Source of the DNA: Desulfobulbaceae bacterium
GTDB taxonomy: Bacteria; Desulfobacterota; Desulfobulbia; Desulfobulbales; Desulfocapsaceae
Reading direction: 5' to 3'
DNA: 6,602 nucleotides
Assembly (NCBI GenBank): GCA_030599175.1
Contig: JAUVON010000159.1
Span: forward strand, 1 to 6,602
Under the pieces are notes generated by a model. The model did not search any database. It was not told the origin of the DNA and was given only the letters and a program-made list of their open reading frames with translations. Each line of letters begins with the position of its first letter. Positions within the stretch are counted from its first letter, which is position 1. Shown piece after piece: positions 1 to 5,713 of this stretch. Both the position numbers and the translations under genes were made by a program.

Positions 1-292
1 ACTAATGCTGGCTCCCATCCCGGCGATGCACTGATCCTAACAAAACCTATAGGTTCAGGTGTTCTGTTCAATTCGGTCCGTTCCGGAAAGTTTCCCTATG
101 CAGAACTGGAACGTGATATTCTGCCGATTATTGCTGCCTTAAATGGAGCGGCCATGGAAGCAGCCCTTCAATTCAGCTTGCATGCTTGCACTGATGTCAC
201 CGGCTTTAGAATTCTTGGTCATCTGATGGAGATCGCCCAGGGAAGCAACTCAAAGGTTGTGGTAAATTATCGGAATATTCCTTTCTATCCTC

Positions 293-304
293 AGGGAGCT
301 TGAT
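293..304 (+). promoter_or_regulatory. Shine-Dalgarno-like AGGGAG at the selD break
   Basis: AGGGAG (293-298) followed by six bases and ATG305 straddles the frame 1 TGA at 301-303. It could serve reinitiation at ATG305. Alternatively it could stimulate a +1 shift at the stop codon, loosely like prfB, although the spacing (2 bases to the stop) and the codon before the stop (GCT) do not match the prfB site well. It could also be chance. Confidence 0.35.
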
Positions 305-565
305 ATGTATAGGAAAGGAGAATCTACCGGCAGCAATAATGGTAACAGGGCAATGGTGAACGAGCACAGTCTTGAAACACACATTAATCTTGATACGGCG
401 GAAGAGGAAATGCTTTACGATCCTCAGACTTCAGGGGGACTTTTGCTGTCTCTGCCGAATTCTGAGGCAAATGGACTTCTGAAAGCACTCCACGATGCCG
501 GCGTAAACTCTGCCGTAAAAATTGAAGAAGTTACCGGAGAGGCTGTAGGAATAGTCATTGAATAA
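305..565 (+). CDS. selD: C-terminal SelD fragment, possibly translated by reinitiation
   Basis: This 86-codon open frame is the distal part of selD beyond the frameshift. It carries the conserved STGSNN.NR segment (residues 7-15) and DPQTSGGLL (39-47), typical of the C-terminal AIRS-type domain. Its ATG lies one base after the TGA that ends the upstream SelD frame. The purine run AGGGAG (293-298) sits 6 bases before the ATG, good Shine-Dalgarno spacing, so ribosomes finishing the first part could restart here. Whether two SelD pieces would reassemble is unknown. No frameshift is visible within this fragment. It ends in tandem TAA codons (563-568) directly before the TSUP gene. I treat it as part of the broken selD, with independent translation only a possibility. 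Confidence 0.5.
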   Translation: MYRKGESTGSNNGNRAMVNEHSLETHINLDTAEEEMLYDPQTSGGLLLSLPNSEANGLLKALHDAGVNSAVKIEEVTGEAVGIVIE

Positions 566-571
566 TAAACA

Positions 572-1351
572 ATGGAAGTTTACTACCTCATTGGATTCCT
601 TGCTCTGATAAGTGGTTTTTTGTCTGGATTACTCGGCATAGGCGGGGGAATTGTTATGGCTCCTCTTCTGCTGTATGTTCCCCCACTTTTGGATATTGCC
701 CCCCTTACCATGCAGTCAGTAGCAGGTTTGACCATTGTCCAGGGACTGGTTGGATGTTTGGCCGGAGCTTTGACCCATAAAAAATTGCATTTCGTTTCAA
801 ATGAACTGTCGCTTTACATGGGAAGCGCGATTTTTATTGCAGCAGCAACTGGAGGAGCATGCTCAAGTTTTATTTCAAACAGTATCCTACTCTTCATTTT
901 TGCCTGTCTTGCTTTTGTTGCCGCCTTTTGCATGTTGCTGCCGATGGCTCATGATAGCGAGAAACCTGATGTGGCTACGATAAAGTTCAATCGTTTTCGA
1001 GCGCTGACGGTAGCCTCTGGTGTTGGTTTGCTGGGTGGGCTTGTTGGGCAGGGCGGGTCTTTTATTCTAATTCCTCTAATGACATCCTATGTGCAAATCC
1101 CTACCAGGATTGCAATCGGGAGCAATCTTGTAATTGTTCTTTTTTCCTCCATTGCCGGTTTTTTAGGTAAAGCAGCCACAGGTCAGATTGAGTGGCTATT
1201 GACTATCCCGATTGTTTTGGCAGTCTTTCCTGCTGCCTCTTTGGGTGGACTTGTTAGCCGCTGGGTATCCGTGCTTTATCTTAGGAGGTTATTGGCAATT
1301 CTTATAGGATTCGCGGCAGTCCGTATTTCGATATCTATATTTATTCCATAG
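572..1351 (+). CDS. TSUP (TauE/SafE) family membrane transporter
   Basis: This is a 259-residue integral membrane protein of the TSUP family (sulfite exporter TauE/SafE), whose members move small organic or inorganic sulfur anions across the inner membrane. It has the family's two-repeat layout. The first repeat opens with GLLGIGGGIVMAPLLL (about 19-34); the second repeats it as GLLGGLVGQGGSFILIPLM (about 152-170). Other hallmarks are LTHKKLHFV (67-75) and GSNLVIVLFSSIAG (183-196). About eight hydrophobic segments are visible, with a charged loop at about 126-146. The length is normal for the family. ATG572 is the only reasonable start, because in-frame TAA codons lie just upstream (563-568). 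No good Shine-Dalgarno is seen, so translation may be coupled to selD 6 bases upstream. That closeness suggests a selenium- or sulfur-oxyanion substrate, which is inference only. Confidence 0.9.
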   Translation: MEVYYLIGFLALISGFLSGLLGIGGGIVMAPLLLYVPPLLDIAPLTMQSVAGLTIVQGLVGCLAGALTHKKLHFVSNELSLYMGSAIFIAAATGGACSSFISNSILLFIFACLAFVAAFCMLLPMAHDSEKPDVATIKFNRFRALTVASGVGLLGGLVGQGGSFILIPLMTSYVQIPTRIAIGSNLVIVLFSSIAGFLGKAATGQIEWLLTIPIVLAVFPAASLGGLVSRWVSVLYLRRLLAILIGFAAVRISISIFIP

Positions 1352-1352
1352 G

Positions 1353-1539
1353 GCCAATGGGCAGGGCGTGAAGCCAACGAGGTAGAGAGCCATGCTTAAT
1401 GATCCGTTTGCTTTTACATACAGGGCAACAGAGATTGAACCTCTTCCTCGATATTGTGTAAATGATATTACCTTCTTGGTAATCGGTCCGGACATAGGGT
1501 ATACCCAACTATGCCAAATCCGTGGTAAAGTAGACTCAT
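1353..1539 (-). pseudogene. ISL3-family transposase remnant (N-terminal zinc-ribbon region)
   Basis: Read on the minus strand, ATG at 1539-1537 opens MSLLYHGFGIVGYT. After one extra C (the G at 1497 on the plus strand) the frame moves to YVRTDYQEGN, continuing through ISRKRFNLCCPVCKSKRI to IIKHGSLPRWLHALPIG. This is the pattern I know from the start of ISL3-type transposases: LLYHGFG, GY.YVRT, a CPxC zinc-ribbon half followed by an (I/V)(I/V)xxG segment, then LPIG. The match ends at about 1353, immediately beside the stop codon of the TSUP gene. The second zinc-ribbon pair and the whole DDE catalytic domain are absent. It is therefore a dead, truncated and frameshifted relic of about 62 codons, pointing toward the transporter. 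Family assignment is from motif memory, not a search. Confidence 0.72.
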
Positions 1540-1582
1540 AAATCTCGTGACACCCTGTGAGATTAAGGTATCATTTAGTCTA
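1531..1582. repeat. Nested inverted repeat beside the transposase remnant
   Basis: AATCTC (1541-1546) pairs perfectly with GAGATT (1559-1564). Outside it ATA (1538-1540) can pair with TAT (1569-1571), and TAGACT (1531-1536) pairs perfectly with AGTCTA (1577-1582). Inside, ACA (1550-1552) can pair with TGT (1556-1558). The stem-loop covers the start codon and upstream region of the ISL3 remnant. It is probably part of that element's end, or a structure limiting transposase translation. No terminal inverted repeat or target duplication can be paired, because the other end is missing. Confidence 0.5.
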
Positions 1583-1650
1583 TGATTACGGAATACAAAC
1601 AATTACTTTGCAAATCAAAATGTTAAGAACTCCCCCCAGGGGACTATACT
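1583..1650. other. AT-rich spacer before the Cys-rich gene
   Basis: No gene is seen here. The stretch is AT-rich apart from CCCCCCAGGGG (1632-1642), whose arms are too close to fold well. TATACT (1645-1650) resembles a -10 box, but I see no good -35 match and it nearly touches the ribosome site of the next gene. Confidence 0.4.
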
Positions 1651-1655
1651 GAGGT
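1651..1655 (+). promoter_or_regulatory. Ribosome binding site GAGGT for the Cys-rich gene
   Basis: GAGGT lies 11 bases before ATG1667, a slightly long but workable spacing. It supports this start for the 68-residue protein. Confidence 0.5.
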
Positions 1656-1666
1656 TAAATATAAAT

Positions 1667-1873
1667 ATGAAAAATAAGACAATTCCGTGTCCTGTTCGAG
1701 ATGAAATCAGTGCATATTGTTCATGTCCAAAAACCGATTGTGAAAGGCACGGGCTCTGCTGTGAATGCATAGTCAACCACAAAAACAAGATTGACACTGC
1801 CTATGAAAAGAGATTTCCCCATTGCCTGAGAGAACTTTTTCAAGAGGCGCTTGCGGCTGAAAAGAAAATCTAG
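1667..1873 (+). CDS. Small Cys-rich protein, DUF6485-like
   Basis: This 68-residue soluble protein has no signal peptide or membrane segment. It has eight cysteines (8, 18, 20, 25, 31, 32, 34, 53) and His38 in the pattern C-x9-C-x-C-x4-C-x2-(R)H-G-x-C-C-x-C-x3-H, then P-x-C near residue 53. This resembles the short proteins classed as DUF6485 (C.C....C.R.G.CC.C...H...P.C) found in Deltaproteobacteria and Clostridia. Their function is unknown to me. The Cys/His arrangement suggests a bound metal (zinc or Fe-S), which is inference. The C-terminus (about 54-68) is a charged amphipathic helix. It has its own GAGGT site, so it is probably translated independently of the TSUP gene about 315 bases upstream. 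The frame is intact, unlike the neighbouring IS relic. I am confident that it is a gene and moderately confident of the family. Confidence 0.75.
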   Translation: MKNKTIPCPVRDEISAYCSCPKTDCERHGLCCECIVNHKNKIDTAYEKRFPHCLRELFQEALAAEKKI

Positions 1874-1889
1874 AAAACTCACCCGGTTT

Positions 1890-2027
1890 ATGGGATTAGT
1901 GCCTTACTCCATAAAAGCTGTAACAAAAAACAAGAAAATCTGGGCTGTTATTAAACTCGACTGGTTGATGCCAGCAACAGATAGCGAACGTAGAGAGACC
2001 TTCGAGGCACTTATCCAGCCACTCTAA
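1890..2027 (+). CDS. Possible 45-residue hypothetical protein or gene remnant
   Basis: ATG1890 opens a 45-codon frame ending at TAA 2025-2027. The product starts MGLVPYSIKAVTKNKKIWAV and ends ETFEALIQPL. The composition is protein-like: mixed hydrophobic and charged, two tryptophans, and an amphipathic acidic tail. I do not recognise it. There is no clear Shine-Dalgarno before ATG1890. The frame is open back to about 1830, overlapping the end of the Cys-rich gene, so a non-ATG start or a decayed 5' end is possible. It lies just before the convergence point with the btu genes. It may be a small gene, the tail of a lost gene, or chance. Confidence 0.25.
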   Translation: MGLVPYSIKAVTKNKKIWAVIKLDWLMPATDSERRETFEALIQPL

Positions 2028-2048
2028 AAAATTTTCCGACTTGTCGGG
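2026..2048 (-). terminator. Probable intrinsic terminator after btuD
   Basis: On the minus strand, just after the btuD stop, CCGAC-AA-GTCGG (effectively a 4-5 bp stem, plus positions 2036-2047) is followed by AAAATTTTTT (2026-2035). The stem is short and the T-run starts four bases late, so the terminator is weak to moderate. Its location at the end of a convergent operon supports the call. Confidence 0.5.
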
Positions 2049-2056
2049 TTAGCAGA

Positions 2057-2854
2057 TTAAGCATGCTTTCTAAACTTTTCGGGGATAAGCATCACCCTTG
2101 GGATTTCACCCACAGGATTTTGATCTATCAGCATGTCACATTCATAACTTTTTCCTATGAACTCAGGAATAAAGACCTCTGCAGGGGTACCTATAACAAC
2201 TACACGACCGTTCTTCAGCAAGAGCAGTCGATCTGAATACAGAGCCGCCAGGTTAAGATCATGAGAAACCATTATTATTGTTGTCTTTTTTTCCTGCCTG
2301 AATCTCTCCATCAAGTCCATAATCTTTAACTGATGCGCCGGATCCAGGGCGTTAGTTGGCTCATCCAGCAATATTATTTTTGGCTCCTGACATATAGCTC
2401 GGGCAATCATAACACGTTGCCTTTCACCTCCCGAAAGTTGATCAAGACGCCTGTCGGCAAATTGTTCAACCCCGGTAAAACACATCGCTTCTTCGGCAAG
2501 TGCATAGTCCTTTTCACTTTCAATGCCCAGTAACCCGAGGTGCGGGGACCTTCCCATAAGAACCGTTTCAGCAACAGAAAATGGGAAATCAATCGGTGCC
2601 TGTTGGGCAACTAGGGCAACCACCTTGGCAAGATCTCTGGTTGAGTATTTTTCCTTTGCCCTGCCAAGAATATCTATTTTTCCGGATTGGGTCTTTTCAA
2701 TCCCGGCAATTAATTTCAACAGTGACGATTTTCCAGCCCCGTTTGGACCAAGAATCATAAAAAATTCACCAGCACGGGCTGAAAAGGAAACATCGTCGAC
2801 CACTTGATTATTATCATAAACAAGAGAATTATTGCGCAGGTCAAGAGCAATCAT
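2057..2854 (-). CDS. btuD: ABC transporter ATPase, B12/corrinoid type (BtuD-like)
   Basis: This is the cytoplasmic ATPase of a FecCD-type importer. All nucleotide-binding motifs are intact: Walker A GPNGAGKS (36-43), Q-loop around QQ (84-85), signature LSGGERQRV (140-148), Walker B IILLDEP (160-166), D-loop LDP (170-172) and switch histidine in MVSHD (198). At 265 residues the length is normal. The last 40 or so residues, beyond the ATPase fold, are less conserved. ATG2854 overlaps the permease stop by four bases (ATGA), and a strong GGAGGT lies 7 bases before it, so translation is coupled and the start is secure. The cobalamin gene context favours corrinoid over siderophore or heme transport, since sequence alone cannot separate these substrates. 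Confidence 0.9.
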   Translation of the reverse strand: MIALDLRNNSLVYDNNQVVDDVSFSARAGEFFMILGPNGAGKSSLLKLIAGIEKTQSGKIDILGRAKEKYSTRDLAKVVALVAQQAPIDFPFSVAETVLMGRSPHLGLLGIESEKDYALAEEAMCFTGVEQFADRRLDQLSGGERQRVMIARAICQEPKIILLDEPTNALDPAHQLKIMDLMERFRQEKKTTIIMVSHDLNLAALYSDRLLLLKNGRVVVIGTPAEVFIPEFIGKSYECDMLIDQNPVGEIPRVMLIPEKFRKHA

Positions 2855-3873
2855 CGCCGAGACCTCCAGAGGAGAAAGATAAACAGCGGTGCACCTATCA
2901 GTGCTGTTATTATTCCTACCGGCATTTCTCCATGCTCCGGTAGAGTCCTGGCAAGTAGATCACACAGAACTAAAAAGCTGCCACCGCCAAGAATACAACT
3001 TGGGCCAAGAAGCCGGTGGTCTGCGCCCAGAAACATTCGAAAAAGGTGGGGTATAAGCAGGCCGACAAAACCGATAAGCCCGGACTGACAGACCACCAGA
3101 CTCACCATCATTGAAGTTGTTACAAGTAAAATAGTTGAAATGAGACGAACGTTCACACCCATGGCAATGGCAGCATCTTTTCCTGTCAAAATAACATTCA
3201 AAGGCCTGGCAAGCAGGAGTATGACGACAAAACACGGGAGGCATAGCAATAAAAGTGGCAAATTACCACTGTTCGACATTGAAAGATCGCCCATTAACCA
3301 GTAAATAATTTGCTGCATCTTTGAGCCCTGACTTACTGAGATCAGAAACATGATAAATGCGCCGCAAAAGGCATTCATCATTACCCCCCCAAGAAGTAAC
3401 GAATCTTTTCTGGTTGAGGAACGACCGCCAGCGAGAACAAGCACTGCCCCCAAGGTCAACATCGACCCAAGAAATGAAAAAAATGTTACCCCGGGGAAAA
3501 ATGACAATCCTAATAGTATGCCGCTAATTGCGCCGACAGCTGAGCCACCGGATATGCCGAGAATATATGGTTCTGCCAGTGGATTACGCAATAATGCTTG
3601 AAAAACCATGCCACCCAGTGAGAGGGTTGCACCGACAAGAGCTGCCAGCATGACCCGGGGAAAGCGAATTTTCCAGAGAATAGTCTGGGCTGTTGAGTCA
3701 GTGGAATCACCTCCACTGATAAATGCGAAAATCTCACCTATGCTGATTGAGGATGGACCGTTGGCCAACGCCGTTAGTATGCTCAAAATAAAAACAACAG
3801 TGAGTATTGAACAAATGACAGGCAGCTTTCTTGTTATTGGAATAATTTGCAGGTTTCCGGTTTTATTTCGCAC
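2851..3873 (-). CDS. btuC: FecCD-family ABC permease, B12/corrinoid type (BtuC-like)
   Basis: This is the membrane subunit of a vitamin B12/iron-siderophore class importer. Family hallmarks are all present in order: RFPRVMLAALVGATLSLGG, then LLRNPLAEPYILGISGGSA, GLIGFVGLLIPHLFR followed by ADHR, and a terminal EMPVGIITALIGAPLF. About ten hydrophobic segments fit the FecCD fold. The frame is open upstream to a TTG at 3921, but that start lacks a ribosome site and would overlap btuF by 59 bases. GTG at 3873 has GGA seven bases upstream, leaves an 11-base overlap, and yields 340 residues, normal for the family, so I prefer it. The hydrophobic N-terminal segment starts about 20 residues in. The stop overlaps the btuD ATG. 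Confidence 0.88.
   Translation of the reverse strand: MRNKTGNLQIIPITRKLPVICSILTVVFILSILTALANGPSSISIGEIFAFISGGDSTDSTAQTILWKIRFPRVMLAALVGATLSLGGMVFQALLRNPLAEPYILGISGGSAVGAISGILLGLSFFPGVTFFSFLGSMLTLGAVLVLAGGRSSTRKDSLLLGGVMMNAFCGAFIMFLISVSQGSKMQQIIYWLMGDLSMSNSGNLPLLLLCLPCFVVILLLARPLNVILTGKDAAIAMGVNVRLISTILLVTTSMMVSLVVCQSGLIGFVGLLIPHLFRMFLGADHRLLGPSCILGGGSFLVLCDLLARTLPEHGEMPVGIITALIGAPLFIFLLWRSRR
2862..2867 (-). promoter_or_regulatory. Strong ribosome binding site GGAGGT for btuD
   Basis: On the minus strand GGAGGT lies 7 bases before the ATG of btuD, inside the end of the permease gene. It fixes the btuD start and suggests high translation of the ATPase. Confidence 0.7.
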
Positions 3874-4768
3874 TGCTTTTTCCAGAGTATTCCGGGTGTA
3901 ATATTTCAACAAGAATTTCAAGACCGGTAATCAACCTGGCAGTCGGACGATTAAAGAGATCTGCATCGACAACATGAAGCCGATTATTTCTAACAGCAGG
4001 AATCTCCTGCCACCGCTGCCAGGATACTTTCAGGAGTTCGGGAGATTTACCACCCGCCATGGAGCTTAATAATACGACTTCCGGCTGCAATAGCATTATA
4101 TTTTCCCAGGAATAACGCGGGTAATCCGTCATATCCCCGGCAAGATTAGTGCCACCAGCCAATGTAATAAGCCTGTCTATATAGCTATTTTTTCCTGCTG
4201 ATATAATTGGTATATCAGCGATTTGGAAAAAAACGGTGGGTCTTGTCTGGCTTGAGGCAACCTTTTCCTCGACCAGAACAAGCCTGTGTCTCATACCAGA
4301 AACCAGGTCTTCTGCCCTTTTAGATACCCCAAGGAGATCACCCAGCAGAAGAAATGCATCCATAATCTGTTCAATGGTGCGGGGATTTATAGCGAAAACA
4401 GGGATACCGAGAGCCTTGATAGCCTCAGCGGTACGTCGTGGATTGCCATCTTTTATTGCAAGACAAAGATCCGGTTCAATGGCGACTATCCTCTCGAGAT
4501 CAAGTTGAGTATAAGAACCGACTCTGGGTAGGTTTTTCGCAGCTTCAGGAAAATTACTATAAAGAGTGGCCCCTACCAGTTTATCCTCTGCCTGTAATGA
4601 AAAAACCATTTCAGTCAGACTTGGGGCCAGCGATATTACACGCTTAGGCTCTACAGACAGTTCAACCGTTGTCCCCGTTTGATCAATTATAGACCTGCTG
4701 CTTACCGGCGCAACAATCATTACTGAAAAACAACAATTGATAAGCAGAACCAGTCCAACTATTTTCAT
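3863..4768 (-). CDS. btuF: Periplasmic corrinoid-binding protein of ABC importer (BtuF-like)
   Basis: This is the substrate-binding subunit that delivers ligand to the BtuCD-type complex. From ATG4768 the product is 301 residues. A signal peptide (K2, then a hydrophobic stretch to about residue 20) is followed by PKRVISLAPSLTEMVFSL (41-58), GSYTQLDLERIVAIEPDL (84-101), and a second lobe with YPRYSWENIMLLQPEVVLL (216-234), the class III binding-protein pattern. The usual long linking helix lies around 133-172. No convincing lipobox is seen, so it is probably soluble in the periplasm. An upstream ATG (4837) preceded by AGGA would add 23 residues rich in Cys and bury the signal peptide, so I prefer 4768. 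B12 specificity is inferred from the cbiK-cbiL neighbours. Cobinamide, heme or siderophore binding is not excluded. Confidence 0.85.
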   Translation of the reverse strand: MKIVGLVLLINCCFSVMIVAPVSSRSIIDQTGTTVELSVEPKRVISLAPSLTEMVFSLQAEDKLVGATLYSNFPEAAKNLPRVGSYTQLDLERIVAIEPDLCLAIKDGNPRRTAEAIKALGIPVFAINPRTIEQIMDAFLLLGDLLGVSKRAEDLVSGMRHRLVLVEEKVASSQTRPTVFFQIADIPIISAGKNSYIDRLITLAGGTNLAGDMTDYPRYSWENIMLLQPEVVLLSSMAGGKSPELLKVSWQRWQEIPAVRNNRLHVVDADLFNRPTARLITGLEILVEILHPEYSGKSSAK

Positions 4769-4783
4769 GGGAAAAATATTCCC
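4769..4783 (-). promoter_or_regulatory. Ribosome site within a small hairpin before btuF
   Basis: On the minus strand GGGAATATTTTTCCC directly precedes ATG4768. GGGAA, a plausible Shine-Dalgarno 10 bases from the ATG, can pair with the TTCCC next to the start codon. Such a fold could lower initiation, but the hairpin is only 5 bp and may be coincidental. Confidence 0.3.
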
Positions 4784-4837
4784 TGCATTTTCAAAACAAG
4801 AACAATATACGCAACACGCCACCTGTCTTGCGCTCAT

Positions 4838-4918
4838 CTAAATCCTGCGGCAAGCATTACCATGGTGATCGGCAACAGTTTCCAACAGGCCATAAACTGT
4901 CTCTTTATTCAGATATCC
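4838..4918 (-). other. Spacer between cbiL and btuF, open in frame with cbiL
   Basis: These 81 bases follow the cbiL stop. Read on in the cbiL frame they encode 26 residues (GYLNKETVYGLLETVADHHG and six more) before a TAG that abuts ATG4837. The stretch looks protein-like but has no start of its own. It may be a worn C-terminal tail or N-terminal remnant. I see no cobalamin riboswitch or terminator in it. Confidence 0.3.
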
Positions 4919-5644
4919 TTACTGTTTACGAACCAGGAGTGTGGAAAAATAATGGATATCTTTGTTAACTGTATCCCGGATATTTTTCCAGATTTTCTGG
5001 TCGCCGAGACTGGTTCTCTCGACCAGAACTGCATTGTCTACAAGACCAAGCTCATCCAGCAATTTTACAAGCTTGCCCATAACCTTATGAACCTTCATAA
5101 AAACAACAGTGTCACTATGAGCGAGCACTTCCCGCATCCGACCATTTTCAAATGTTGCAGGAATGACAATAAGCCTCTCGTCTCCAAGGCAAAGAGGCAT
5201 TTCTGCCGCAGCTGAGGAAGCACCAATTGCTGAAACCCCTGGAATTATTTTGACCTTGATATCCGCCCCGCTCTTCTGCAATGTCTCCCAGACATAAAAG
5301 CCGGTACTGTATATGGCAGGGTCTCCCAGAGTCGGGAACGCTACGTCATCCCCCTTCTCAAGGCAGTCGACAATAATCTTCGCTGCCTCCTGCCAGGCAC
5401 CATTCACTTCAGGATCGGGCTCCTTATTACGGTGCACGGGCTTCATCGGGAAATGATGGGTAAGGATTTTTTTCCCTTTTTGACTCACCTCTCCCGATAC
5501 AATGTTCAGGGCCATACTTTCGCCGTGTTCAAAGGCTGAAGGTGCAAACCAGACATCACATTGTTCAAGAATCCGTGCTGCTTTCAATGTCATTAACCCG
5601 GGATCACCGGGTCCCACACCAACTACATAAAATGTCCCCTGCAT
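4919..5644 (-). CDS. cbiL: Cobalt-factor II / precorrin-2 C20-methyltransferase
   Basis: This enzyme uses S-adenosylmethionine to methylate C20 of cobalt-sirohydrochlorin (cobalt-factor II), giving cobalt-factor III in the anaerobic corrin pathway. It is cytoplasmic. The 241 residues show the tetrapyrrole methylase motifs: VVGVGPGDPGLMTLKA (7-22), the second motif TLGDPAIYST (105-114), PGVSAIGASSAAA (135-147), FMKVHKV (182-188), VERTSLGDQKIW (208-219) and the closing YFSTLLVRK (232-240). Length and motif order fit CbiL/CobI. CbiL rather than aerobic CobI is chosen because cbiK, the hallmark of cobalt-early synthesis, lies upstream. AGAAGG 6 bases before ATG5644 supports the start. A terminator-like hairpin separates it from cbiK. 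Confidence 0.92.
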   Translation of the reverse strand: MQGTFYVVGVGPGDPGLMTLKAARILEQCDVWFAPSAFEHGESMALNIVSGEVSQKGKKILTHHFPMKPVHRNKEPDPEVNGAWQEAAKIIVDCLEKGDDVAFPTLGDPAIYSTGFYVWETLQKSGADIKVKIIPGVSAIGASSAAAEMPLCLGDERLIVIPATFENGRMREVLAHSDTVVFMKVHKVMGKLVKLLDELGLVDNAVLVERTSLGDQKIWKNIRDTVNKDIHYFSTLLVRKQ

Positions 5645-5670
5645 TCTGCACCTTCTTTCTGCGAAATGAA

Positions 5671-5707
5671 TAAAAACAGCTCCAGCTATTTTTTAAGTCC
5701 GGAGCTG
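5671..5707 (-). terminator. Terminator or attenuator hairpin between cbiK and cbiL
   Basis: On the minus strand CAGCTCC (5707-5701) pairs perfectly with GGAGCTG (5683-5677), a 7 bp stem with a 17-base loop, followed at once by TTTTT (5676-5672). It begins 7 bases after the cbiK stop. The stem-plus-T-tract layout fits an intrinsic terminator. As cbiL and btuFCD lie downstream with no obvious promoter between, partial termination is likely. Confidence 0.6.
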
Positions 5708-5713
5708 CTACTG

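Larger units (their letters stand above)
1..565 (+). pseudogene. selD: Selenide, water dikinase SelD, 3' part, interrupted by a frameshift
   Basis: SelD makes selenophosphate from selenide and ATP, the selenium donor for selenocysteine and selenouridine. The 5' part lies outside the window. Frame 1 (codons 1-100) shows the family's LTKPIGSG, the ALNGAAMEAAL helix and HACTDVTGF, then meets TGA at 301-303. Homology resumes at once in frame 2 with MYRKG, STGSNN.NR and DPQTSGGLL, up to TAA at 563-565. The join reads PQGA / (L)DMYRKG, where intact homologues usually read PGALxMYRKG. One extra base or a two-base loss near 298-302 explains this. Codon 208-210 is AGA, giving TGFRILGH where the family has TGFGLLGH, so a conserved glycine is lost. 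Two independent lesions favour decay, but a sequencing error, a split gene or recoding remain possible. The SelD identity is secure; the pseudogene status is less so. Confidence 0.85.

Noticed and set aside
301..303. TGA in selD read as selenocysteine
   Set aside because: Some SelD proteins have Sec, but near the N-terminus. Reading through here gives Tyr, Val, then TAG, and homology resumes in another frame, so it is a frameshift, not a Sec codon.
1352..1500. Group II intron or other structured RNA after the transporter
   Set aside because: The GTGAAGCCAACGAGG stretch looked intron-like at first. The minus strand instead translates into an ISL3-type zinc-ribbon sequence, which explains the conservation better.
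1645..1650. TATACT as a -10 promoter box
   Set aside because: There is no matching -35 at proper spacing, and transcription would start after the ribosome site of the Cys-rich gene, making it nearly leaderless.
4732..4743. Lipobox (LLINC) in BtuF
   Set aside because: Asn precedes the Cys where Gly, Ala or Ser is expected, and the Cys falls in the middle of the hydrophobic stretch.
4769..4918. Cobalamin riboswitch before btuF
   Set aside because: I looked on the minus strand for the B12-box and the other conserved riboswitch blocks and found none. A switch for this operon would more likely lie upstream of cbiK, outside the window.
4862..5215. Plus-strand open frame opposite cbiL
   Set aside because: It lies antisense to a well-supported methyltransferase, has no recognisable motifs, and is explained by codon pattern of the real gene.
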